Shown piece after piece: positions 50,216 to 59,356 of a DNA stretch of 64,000 nt (position 1 is its first letter; each line of letters begins with the position of its first letter). Below the pieces are notes generated by a model that saw nothing but the letters and a program-made list of their open reading frames with translations, had not been told where the DNA came from and ran no database searches. Source of the stretch: Scheffersomyces stipitis CBS 6054 (lineage: Eukaryota; Ascomycota; Pichiomycetes; Serinales; Debaryomycetaceae); NCBI RefSeq assembly GCF_000209165.1, contig NC_009044.1, forward strand, positions 1,736,001-1,800,000, read 5' to 3'. The position numbers were made by a program, and so were the translations under genes.

Positions 50216-51361
50216 ATGTTGGATGAAGGTGATCACAGGACAGAACTTCCTCGCGTATTATCTAGTGCAGATTACCAGAGAGCTGGAAAGCACCAATTTG
50301 GAGATGGGTTTAAATTCCTTCCACTACAGGAAAGAGCAATCAGGGATATGGCATCCTCTCACACGGTGGTGAAGATTGACAAAGGCAAGACGGAATGTTG
50401 CATTCTTCTAATGCTTGCTGACAAGATCTACATCGACACCTGGGGAATCAAAGACCACTGTGTCAGTTTGTTGGTAGTGCCGTGTTGGTCTGAGCTCAAC
50501 TCCACTGTTGCTAGAATTGAACAGGCAGGATTAAAGGTCCGCTACATCGAGGATGGGGTCAACGATCCTCTAGAATATGACGTTCTTGTCTTGCAACAGA
50601 CGGCAAATGATTTTGGGCAAATCCATGAGCTTACCAAACAAATTCGGAAGAGCGGAGAATGCTCGGCACATGTTCGTCGCGTTATCATAGAAGATGCTCA
50701 CTACTTGCAGATGTCATCTATAAGCGATAATTCTATCAAAGATATACCGTATGCTTTCATGTCGTCTTTCCTTGCTCCAGAAGCAACATTGATGGCAAAC
50801 ATGAGCATTGACAGCTACAATGTAGTGGAAGACGAGGACAGACAAATTCGACGCGTCGAAATGCAAGTTGACGTTAAGGAATCAGAGACTGATGTGACCA
50901 ACAATGTAATGCTGTACCTCGGCACTTTAGTACTGTACAATTCCTTGATTATTGTCGACAATGATGCTAGAGTTGAACACTTGATTGAATTTCTCGACGA
51001 TCTTGTGCCGTGCATAGGAATCGTAGGATCGTCAACACAAGAAAGGAGAGAAAAAGCCAATGAGATCAAAGAGGGATTGATGGATGAAAATGTGTGTGTA
51101 GTTGCTACTGCCAAGTCATTGGTAGGTCTTGACTTCGAAGTGGAGGAGGTCATAATTGCGTACGCGGTCACGTCGGAGATCTCATTGTTGCTTGCGACCA
51201 AGATGACCGATAGCTTGGTCTATTTGTGCTTGGTAAAGGACAGAAATAGTGACTACCAACGAAAATGTCTCTATAGCATCATGCAAGAATATTTGCTATT
51301 GAAGGCTTCAACTTGTGCCAACGAAGGTAGTAATTACTGCTCCAATTGTGAGGCTAGTTAG
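50216..51361 (+). CDS. Degenerate RecQ-like (superfamily 2) helicase protein
   Basis: 381 residues from the ATG at 50216. The order of SF2 helicase blocks is visible: FLPLQERAI (Q-motif like, 34-42), a Walker A reduced to KIDKGKTE (56-60), LLVVPCWSEL (motif Ia, RecQ VxPLxSL), VIIEDAHYL (DEAH-like box as EDAH, 156-164), SLIIVDNDARVEHLIEFL and VVATAKSLVGLDF (motif V, RecQ ATxAFGMGID). The Walker A lacks TGxGKS and motif V lacks the GMGID glycines, so ATPase activity is doubtful. The C-terminus has CX7CX2C. It resembles RecQ-type helicases spread with fungal mobile elements or subtelomeres; the function is unknown. Confidence 0.55.
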   Translation: MLDEGDHRTELPRVLSSADYQRAGKHQFGDGFKFLPLQERAIRDMASSHTVVKIDKGKTECCILLMLADKIYIDTWGIKDHCVSLLVVPCWSELNSTVARIEQAGLKVRYIEDGVNDPLEYDVLVLQQTANDFGQIHELTKQIRKSGECSAHVRRVIIEDAHYLQMSSISDNSIKDIPYAFMSSFLAPEATLMANMSIDSYNVVEDEDRQIRRVEMQVDVKESETDVTNNVMLYLGTLVLYNSLIIVDNDARVEHLIEFLDDLVPCIGIVGSSTQERREKANEIKEGLMDENVCVVATAKSLVGLDFEVEEVIIAYAVTSEISLLLATKMTDSLVYLCLVKDRNSDYQRKCLYSIMQEYLLLKASTCANEGSNYCSNCEAS

Positions 51362-51977
51362 GTATTTAGAAATAAAGTAGACAAAAAGAGGTCTTTAACA
51401 TGATCTTCTTGCTGTCACATATTTGGATTTTAAGAGGAACAAGAAAAGTATGACAAAATGCTAATAATCCCGTATAATTTCGAAGAAACAAAAACTGGGT
51501 CAAACAAATCTTGTCTTATTGGCTAGTAGACCAGCCTCACATTGGAATAAAAAAGGGTAATGTTACCTATTTGATCTGTATAGTTTTTATTCCAATTCAA
51601 CTCGTTCAGGAGATAAGATTCATTCAATTTGAACGTTTAGGATTTTAGCTTTAACCTGCATAAACTCCAGGAGAGTATTGCAGAAAACCTTATGCCGAAA
51701 ACGATTCAGTAACACAACCATTGTTAGATCAATAGAACAATAATTTGTATGTCCCATCGGGACATTATTGGGATATATACGGGATTTTAGACTGAATCAC
51801 TTATCGATCAGTAGCAACAAAACAATCCACGAAAATGTCTCACAAGAATTCGCTTAAGCAATCCATCCAAAACTTCAGGAGAGAGCTGGATCTGCACATA
51901 GATACCACACAGATAAGATTTGCTTTAGTCCGATTCATTTTAGTCGATTGCATTGTTCATTTGTAAAACAAGATAAC
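51362..51977. other. Spacer downstream of the helicase-like gene
   Basis: 616 bp. A 43-codon ORF at 51835-51966 (MSHKNSLKQS...) is preceded by TATA-like sequence but shows no domain. It may be a remnant or chance. Confidence 0.4.
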
Positions 51978-52470
51978 TTAGATTTTCCAGCCATAGGTGG
52001 CTGCGAGGGTCTTCTGTAAGTTCTGCTCAGCAGTAGTATCATTGAAATCTTTATTTGAACCTCGTCCTTTTCTATCTCTAATGTGTTGGGATAGTACGGG
52101 CTCTAAAAGCGCCTTCTTCTTAGGATGACTGAAGAACACAATTGAATAACGATCATTTCCACTATCTTGGAAACTAGCAGGGAATTTGACTCAATGAATG
52201 ATATAAGCTGACAGTGCTTCCATCTATTCCAAAAGATCACCGACATTAATGATCAATGGAGTGACCATTATTTGGTACTTACCGTTGTTTGTGGGGACAA
52301 ATTGAACTGGCTGCCATGTCTTTAAACATGAAGAGTATATTTCTAAATCTTCCTGGTTCTCTATCTGGAAAGCGTTGTCATTGATCCATAATCAGTCAAT
52401 CTTATAATTGAACTAGGTTCAAATCCAAGTTTTGGCATTTGTTTCTGAGTGGAATGGAAAACATAGAAAT
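51978..52470 (-). pseudogene. Broken 2-oxoglutarate/Fe(II) oxygenase (isopenicillin-N-synthase-like)
   Basis: Minus-strand reading gives KTWQPVQFVPTNNGKYQ, then IINVGDLLE, an in-frame TAG (52226-52224), a TGA (52193-52191), and DRYSIVFFSHPKKKALLEPV to the natural TAA at 51978. The order matches the C-terminal half of the family (WxPV...VNxGD...HRV...RYSxxFF). The HRV segment, which carries the second iron-binding His, is destroyed. Upstream, TDYGSMTTL (from the H-x-D region, HTDYGS) is in another frame. The 5' part is missing next to the CDR gene. Confidence 0.7.
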
Positions 52471-52625
52471 GCGCTCTTTATCCACTGTTCTAAATTTTTG
52501 TTACCATTCTTGTCAGTAACATAAAAAGAATTTACAGATGGAGAAGTAGTGTAGACCTTTCTCTTTGATAGTACTGATTTATTAACTTATAATAGAGCAC
52601 TCTAACAAATAATGGTACAAAACTT

Positions 52626-55600
52626 CTAAGTCTTAGTTCCTCTTCTGTTGAATTTTGGGACTCTGGCAAGCCAGTAAAAGAAAACTGTGCAAATAACATT
52701 AATACCAATAAATGCAACAAAAAGGCCCATATCTCTGTATCTCGTATAGTAATCAGCATTTATCAGGTTGAGGAATACATTGGTGTTAGCCATGGTGCAG
52801 AATTGACATTGCCCGCCATTGCTTTGCAAATATCCACCTGCAACACTCATGTATGGTCCCATAAATTGCTCACATGTATAACCCTGAGGAACAGGAATGT
52901 TGAGAATCTCTGTAGGAGAGCAAGTAACTTTGGTATCAAATAACCCGGTTGACAAAATGACAGAAACTAAGTAAGTGAATGGATTTGCTCTGTACATGAA
53001 TATCCAAAATCCAGGCAAATTCTGTTTAGTAACCAACACACCACAGAAACCAAGACACATACTGTACATGATGATGCACAAGTTGGTTGCGTTATCTGCT
53101 AGTTCCATGAATGACATACACATCTGGCCCATAGTTGAGGAGTAAACGTAGAACATAACAATAGCAAACCACATATATCCACCACGTTGATGGACTGTAT
53201 TGGTCTCAACGGCATTCTGGTAAAACCCTACTGGATAATACCAAGAAAGAAAGGATAAGGTACCACAGAAAATATTCCATGGAACCTCAGATGTTATCTG
53301 GGCAGCAATAAAAGCAAACCAGCTGAAAGTTCTTGATGGTCTTTCTCTGACTTCATATAGATCTCTTTGAGCAACAAAATGAGGCAAATACTGTTGTACT
53401 AACGTCATCAAATTGACCAAAAACATGAAAACCGAAAACATTTGATTTTGAAGTCCTTGAAGTGATCTGTCTGCCTTGAAGAAAGCAAAACCATTAAATA
53501 AGGAGGAGAGTACAGATAAGGTAACCTTATTATAAGTATAACTTGGTGTTCGCCAATACTGTTGAAGGACTCTTTCAGTAACTAAAACATATTGTTTCCA
53601 CATTGGATTTGTAAATGTTTTCAACTTTTCTGGATCATCATTAACTGGTAGCTTTACAAGCTCTCTTTCCATTTCATCTAACTCTCTCTGTATCTGTTTA
53701 TACTCTTCTGAATCTTTCCAAACCTTGGCATAGTCTTTCTTTGAATGAGAACCAGGTGCTGCACCAATTACTTCCAACATCCACTCAGCTGGATTAGCTT
53801 CCGGAGGACATTTATGAGCACCGTGTTTTTCGAAGTATTGAATCAAAGTATTAAAATAGTCCCCCAAATCACCAAAATATACTGTTTGGCCACCTTTTTG
53901 TAAGAAAAGTAAACGATCAAATTCTTTCAATAATATGGCTGAAGGTTGATGGATAGTACAAACAATAGCCTGACCACTATCTGCCAATTTTCTAATCAAC
54001 TTGCAAATAGACCAAGCTGTTTGTGAATCTAATCCAGAGGTAGGTTCATCTAGAAATAGCAATAATTTTGGTTTGGCAACTAACTCGACACCAATTGAAA
54101 GTCTCTTTCTTTGCTCGACATTAAGGCCTTCGCCAGATATACCAACAACTGCGTCTGAATACAGTTCCATATCCAAAAGATTAATGACGTAGTCGACATA
54201 TTCATCTTTCTCCTTTTTGGATACAGCATATGGCTGTCTCAAATAAGCTGAAAATTTTAAAGCTTCTTTCACGGTGGATGTCTCCAAATGTAGATCTTGT
54301 TGTTGGACGTAACCAACAGATCTCTGGAAATCGGCATCCAATGGTCTTCCGTTTACCATTCTTACACCATCAGTGACAACTCCAGCAGTCAATCTATCAG
54401 ATATCGCATTCAAAAGTGTAGTTTTACCAGCACCTGTCGCTCCCATCAAAGCAGTTATCTGTCCAGGCTTAACCCAGCCATCTATATCATCCAAAATGAT
54501 CCTATTTTCAGATTTAATTTTCACTGAGTATGATAAATGTCTCCAATGGAATATATTACCACTGTATTCATGTTTTGAATTTTTCTCAAAACTCGAATCA
54601 CTGCTGAACTCATGGGTATACTTCACCATTTTTCCCATCTCCATATCCATCTTTCTTTTTGATAAACGTTTCTGGAATAGAAGTACTTCTCCTTTCTGCC
54701 TTGATCCCCTATTATACTCACAAATAAGAACATAAGTGAACATAAAGAAAATTGCAAATGCAAGAACAATTCCCCAATTTCTCCATTTGTGACCATCATA
54801 ATACTTGAAAGACTCGTTGATGAAGGCATCCCCATTCACATAATTTTCACCAACGACAGATCCAACGACACTGCAAATCCGATATGGACCATCAACTGGG
54901 TAGCTACCACCAGAAGGTACAAATCGAGAGCATATGAAATCCCTGTCATGAAATTCATTAGCAATCAAAGCCTCAAAAGCATATGCAATCGGATTAATGT
55001 AATTGATCCATCTGCACCAACCATGCATATCTGGAGTTGGAATGATAAAACCGGTAAAGATGACAAAAGCAAGCAATAGAATAACTGAAGGGGTCATAGC
55101 TTGAGACATTGTTTTAGTCGAAGCTCCAATGCTTCTGAATAAGTGAGACATCGCGAGTGTTGCAGTGAAGTTCACTAGCAAATAGAAAAAGAAATGTCCT
55201 GGTTCTCTTCTAAAGTGGATCATGAAGTAGTAAACCAAGTTAAACCCAATACAAGTGATAATTTTGGTTGGAAGTTCTGTTATTATAGAACCAATCGCAT
55301 CGGCAGCAGGATGATATAATGCATATGTCTTGTGCTTTTCGACAACGCTTCTGGCCTCATAAAGAGAAAATATTTCTAACATTGATGAGTTAGCATTGAA
55401 CAAAATTGCAAAAAACATAGCAGCCGTTCTGCTGTAGAATGATTCTGTGGTGGGTTGAAGATTGTAGAAGATGGAACACAAAATAAATGCTATGAATATG
55501 TTACCTCCAATTTGGAAAAGCATGAATGAGGGATCACCCTTGGTTCTTAATATATTTCTTTCGACAACATACCTTACTTGCATTAAGAATGACACAGTAT

Positions 55601-57056
55601 AAGATGATCCAGGATTAGTGTGCCTTGCTTGCTTTGCGATATGAGACTCATGAAACTCACTCCTGGAATTAGACTCAAGATGCTCATTCAAGTAGCTATC
55701 AATTTGAGATAATAATTCTTGCCTTTGAGGTGACTTCTGCCAATAATTATAGAATTCTTCAGGAGTACGTGGAACTTGTGCTTCATAACCCTTCCTTGGA
55801 ATCCTCTCAGCAGGATTAGTCAAAGAAGTCAAAAAGTCTGCCGTAGTTTGCCTTTGGGGACACTCATAACCCATGTCTATGAAATACTGTTTTGCCTTTT
55901 TGGCGTTACCGAAGAAAATTTGATAGCCTTCGTACATCAATATCACCTTATCAAATAAGTCATAACCATCCTGAGAACATTGGTAAATTGCAACAAGGGG
56001 CGTTGCTTTGGAAACTTGAGCTGATGCTTTCAAAGCTCTAACAAATTCCAACGCTGTTGCAGCATCCAAGCCTCTAGTGGAATTATCCCAACATTGAATC
56101 AATGCCAGATTCAAAGCAACTTCGGCAATGGAAACTCTTTTTCTTTCCCCTCCAGATACACCCCTCACAAAATCATCACCAACTTTAGTATACTTCGTAT
56201 TAGTCAAACCGTAAGTTGCCAAAACAACTTCTGTCATGTGGTTTGCATATAGTTCCCTCGATACACCTAGTGGCCTGTTTTGTGGCGTTCTCAACTTAGC
56301 GGCCAAGTATAGAGTATCCCAAACTGTCAAGTGTGGAAAATGTTTTTCTGTTTCTGAACAATAAACGACGTCTCCACGATAGTGTTTCTTGATGTCTGAT
56401 GGGGTGAAACCGTCGTACAGGATTATACTTTCCTTATCAACTTGGAAACCATATGTTTGTGTTGAAAGCGTTTTCAAAAGTGTTGTACAACCGGCACCTG
56501 GTCTACCAAGCACAACAGTTAATTCGCCAGGTAAAAGAATCCCATCCATAGGCTTGAGAATGTCATAAGAAGACTCTTTTCCAGTTATTCGTCTGGCATA
56601 TCTATTGAGCATTTTAAAGATACCATTGCCAAATGTAGTTTGATAATCGGTATCGACATCAAGACCGTAAGCTCTAAGATTCTTGTACGCTAGTCCCAAA
56701 GAAGCTGGTTTGTAGTATTCAGCATCTGATAGAACAAGTTTTCTTAAATTCTGGACCCAGAATTTGGAATCGAATTGTTCGGAGCAGGGATCAAGTCTTG
56801 GATCAATGTACTCAGATGAATTCTCAACCATTGGATTCTGTCCTGGTATTTGTGAAGCGTTTGTTAAAGTTCTGACCAAAGCCAAGCTGGAGGAGTGTAA
56901 ACTTGCAGTGTCCACAGATATCCTGCTTGGATTTCTTGCTAGTTCCCTTATCTCGTTCTCGACCACCTGATTGAAACCATCATATTGATTGAATTCAGTT
57001 CTATCGGAAGCATGCGCCTCTTGCGAGCTATCGTCGGTCATTGTAGGTGTAGACAT
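52626..57056 (-). CDS. CDR/PDR5-type ABC drug-efflux pump
   Basis: 1,476-residue full-size ABCG transporter, (NBD-TMD)x2. NBD1 has the fungal PDR hallmarks: Walker A GRPGAGCTT with Cys for Lys (184-192), signature VSGGERKR, Walker B with Asn (IQCWDNSTRGLDAAT). NBD2 has canonical GATGAGKTT (about 870) and Walker B LLLFLDEPTSGLDSQT but the degenerate signature LNVEQRKR. Six spans follow each NBD, with Cys-rich external loops near the C-terminus (GQCQFC). It is a homologue of C. albicans Cdr1/2 and S. cerevisiae Pdr5, exporting azoles and other lipophilic compounds. A Tac1-type element lies 120 bp upstream. Confidence 0.95.
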   Translation of the reverse strand: MSTPTMTDDSSQEAHASDRTEFNQYDGFNQVVENEIRELARNPSRISVDTASLHSSSLALVRTLTNASQIPGQNPMVENSSEYIDPRLDPCSEQFDSKFWVQNLRKLVLSDAEYYKPASLGLAYKNLRAYGLDVDTDYQTTFGNGIFKMLNRYARRITGKESSYDILKPMDGILLPGELTVVLGRPGAGCTTLLKTLSTQTYGFQVDKESIILYDGFTPSDIKKHYRGDVVYCSETEKHFPHLTVWDTLYLAAKLRTPQNRPLGVSRELYANHMTEVVLATYGLTNTKYTKVGDDFVRGVSGGERKRVSIAEVALNLALIQCWDNSTRGLDAATALEFVRALKASAQVSKATPLVAIYQCSQDGYDLFDKVILMYEGYQIFFGNAKKAKQYFIDMGYECPQRQTTADFLTSLTNPAERIPRKGYEAQVPRTPEEFYNYWQKSPQRQELLSQIDSYLNEHLESNSRSEFHESHIAKQARHTNPGSSYTVSFLMQVRYVVERNILRTKGDPSFMLFQIGGNIFIAFILCSIFYNLQPTTESFYSRTAAMFFAILFNANSSMLEIFSLYEARSVVEKHKTYALYHPAADAIGSIITELPTKIITCIGFNLVYYFMIHFRREPGHFFFYLLVNFTATLAMSHLFRSIGASTKTMSQAMTPSVILLLAFVIFTGFIIPTPDMHGWCRWINYINPIAYAFEALIANEFHDRDFICSRFVPSGGSYPVDGPYRICSVVGSVVGENYVNGDAFINESFKYYDGHKWRNWGIVLAFAIFFMFTYVLICEYNRGSRQKGEVLLFQKRLSKRKMDMEMGKMVKYTHEFSSDSSFEKNSKHEYSGNIFHWRHLSYSVKIKSENRIILDDIDGWVKPGQITALMGATGAGKTTLLNAISDRLTAGVVTDGVRMVNGRPLDADFQRSVGYVQQQDLHLETSTVKEALKFSAYLRQPYAVSKKEKDEYVDYVINLLDMELYSDAVVGISGEGLNVEQRKRLSIGVELVAKPKLLLFLDEPTSGLDSQTAWSICKLIRKLADSGQAIVCTIHQPSAILLKEFDRLLFLQKGGQTVYFGDLGDYFNTLIQYFEKHGAHKCPPEANPAEWMLEVIGAAPGSHSKKDYAKVWKDSEEYKQIQRELDEMERELVKLPVNDDPEKLKTFTNPMWKQYVLVTERVLQQYWRTPSYTYNKVTLSVLSSLFNGFAFFKADRSLQGLQNQMFSVFMFLVNLMTLVQQYLPHFVAQRDLYEVRERPSRTFSWFAFIAAQITSEVPWNIFCGTLSFLSWYYPVGFYQNAVETNTVHQRGGYMWFAIVMFYVYSSTMGQMCMSFMELADNATNLCIIMYSMCLGFCGVLVTKQNLPGFWIFMYRANPFTYLVSVILSTGLFDTKVTCSPTEILNIPVPQGYTCEQFMGPYMSVAGGYLQSNGGQCQFCTMANTNVFLNLINADYYTRYRDMGLFVAFIGINVICTVFFYWLARVPKFNRRGTKT

Positions 57057-57176
57057 TGTTTGTTTAGCAGAAATTAGTAATCAGATTTCAAGTATTGATT
57101 TCGTATATATGCTATTCATATTAGATCGCCCATCTAATGGTGAAGAATTTACTCTGCTATAATATAGTACCGGCAC

Positions 57177-57188
57177 CGGATATCGGAT
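57177..57188 (-). promoter_or_regulatory. Drug-response element (Tac1-type) in the CDR promoter
   Basis: CGGATATCGGAT, two direct CGGAT half-sites, equals the core of the DRE bound by the Zn2Cys6 factor Tac1 at C. albicans CDR1/CDR2. It lies 120 bp upstream of the ATG. Confidence 0.65.
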
Positions 57189-57223
57189 CCTCTTAATTAA
57201 TCGTAAAATGTAATCCATTCCAT

Positions 57224-57481
57224 CTAACCGGAAAATACATTGTCTATTAAAGCCGTAAAAAATACTGTGAGATCATAGGTACCTGTCTTTGCATTGTAAT
57301 AGTAAGATCCTATTTTTGATGGTGTGATAAGTTGACAGTTATCATGTATAGCGACATGATGACCCTCGGTGTGGGGTTCTGCATTCAAACAAGGATCTGG
57401 TGATCCTTTGTGTTTTTGTCCGAGAACTAACCAATTTCCTGCAATTTTCAATATTATGTGCAGGCTAAACGGGTTAGGTCT
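57224..57481 (-). pseudogene. Possible gene fragment, unrecognised
   Basis: 86-codon open stretch without a usable ATG. Composition looks like a folded protein (GNWLVLGQKHKGSPDPCLN, then IGSYYYNAKTGTYDLTVFF). It could be the 3' end of a lost gene or a last exon. No family recognised. Confidence 0.22.
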
Positions 57482-59135
57482 TACTTATTGAAGACACAAG
57501 TTTCAATGCGCTCTCATCCAATGGAATTCCAAGTGAAGAGTAAATAATAGTTAGAATATTGCCTAGGACCAGGATTACTGTATTACTGATGGCGTTCAAA
57601 TACAATACAAAATTAACTACTTTAGGATCAATAGCAATATAGTAATCTTCAGAATACGGTCCACAAGGCGGAAATTATGAATATTGCGAAGTCGGCCACT
57701 TCAGTAAAGGTAGACAATAGGACAAGAAAGTTTCGTTTCGTGGCTACAAGATTTCAGCAGAACATAATTGATCTAGGCATCTATATTAGTACCTGAGTAT
57801 GAGTATGACATGAGCAAAGCTTAGTATAGTTCTAGGATAAAGTTTCAACATTTCTTAAAGTCATGTAAGCATTATTCTGCGTTGCTTGGGACATTTTTAG
57901 GTGAATAAAGCTTCTTTTTCGGTATCCGAGTTCATTTTTGATATCTGCAATTGTATGGGCCAATGCTGCATTTAGATCCAATATAAGGAACTTAACTATG
58001 GCTTGACTATGGAAACTTGAGAACGAACTTTCATGTTTCAATCTTGACCTGTCGTATCTCTTGTGACCGTAGATCATGTGCCCGTGAAAGGTTATAATAG
58101 GCCATCAAGATTTTCTAAGATTCAAAGACGAATAATCCTTGCTTGGATTGAGGGAAATCAAATGGTGCTAGTATTAGGCAGTTACAATTGATTTAAAAGA
58201 TTGGATATGGAGTTATATGAATTCAGGAAAAGTTGGAATAGCTAGTATTGGTGATGTACCCTTAAGAGAGCAGTTCCATTATGAAGTCACAAGAGATATA
58301 AATGCAACTATTATTAATATCAGAGACCTAGAATTAGCTTGAATATGTTATAGGTGCTGTTATTGAGTTATTCTGTTTTAGGAAAGAGAATATTTAGCAA
58401 AACAAAAATACTTGACCAAGAAGGTATGGCATATGTTGTCTTTCAATATAACAGCAGATCTATAGCTTACTCTAAGCTAATTCGTGAGGATAAATCTATA
58501 TTCAATGGCGTCTAATGTAATTTGTAATCCTATTCTGACTAACTTCTGTTTAGTATATTTGCAACCAAGACTTCATGATTAACCAAGATAGATCACAACT
58601 TTTTCGACAATACCTTTAATGATTCCCTTTAATCAATGGAGTTTCTGATTCACATAACATGTTTTTTTTAGAGAAGTACTCCTTTATGAAATGATTATTG
58701 AAGCTAGCAACAGTGGTCGCCAATATTTTAACATAAAATCTGCGCCATGAGCCCCTTAACTATGGGGAGTTTATTTATAGTTCATTTCACGGCTCCAGAT
58801 TAAAAGATCCACCATATGTTTACAAAAGTTTTGGTTTCACTAATATGAACAGTTTATAGCTTATTAGTTGCAAATGGACCCTGTTCGTATTATTTGCAGG
58901 ATGTATTGCATGCTGGGTGCTTATTGATGCGCATAAACGCCCGCTTACACTAAAAATATGTATATGTAGCGTGTGCTTTAGAGATGTTGATTCACTTATT
59001 TTCTGGTACTTATATACTTGATGTCCCCTCATTGTTAATGTTCTGTTGCCTAATTTATCATAGCCAGCAAACTGAGTATAGACAATAATTTGGACCCATT
59101 TCACTTTTTAGTAGAATCCTTGAGGTGGAAGTCTC

Positions 59136-59145
59136 CGGATATCCG
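59136..59145. promoter_or_regulatory. CGG-N4-CCG palindrome upstream of the Zn2Cys6 gene
   Basis: CGGATATCCG, a perfect inverted repeat of CGG triplets, 212 bp upstream of the regulator's ATG. Zn2Cys6 dimers bind such pairs; autoregulation is possible but inferred. Confidence 0.45.
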
Positions 59146-59356
59146 AATTACGTAGGATTCTGTATCCTATTTTCCATCAACAAAACAACATCACGTGATA
59201 ATATGGTCGTGATTTTATTGCGGTATGGATCTTTGGATTATCTTGTTTGAATCCTATGCCATTTTTAGTGCCAGAAAAAAGAAAATTGACAGCGAATTCA
59301 TCCTAGAATCAAAATCCAACCTCACTTATATGATGATAACAAACGAAAGTTGAGTT

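Larger units (their letters stand above)
57057..59356. other. Long spacer between CDR and the Zn2Cys6 gene
   Basis: 2.3 kb. Besides the DRE it holds an open fragment at 57224-57481 (listed), an 81-codon frame at 57832-58077 on the minus strand with no recognised domain, CACGTG at 59192-59197 and a CGG-CCG palindrome at 59136-59145. The rest is AT-rich and possibly decayed coding DNA. Confidence 0.45.

Noticed and set aside
58820..59104. 94-codon minus-strand frame
   Set aside because: Begins with GTG rather than ATG, has no domain, and yeast initiation at GTG is not expected.
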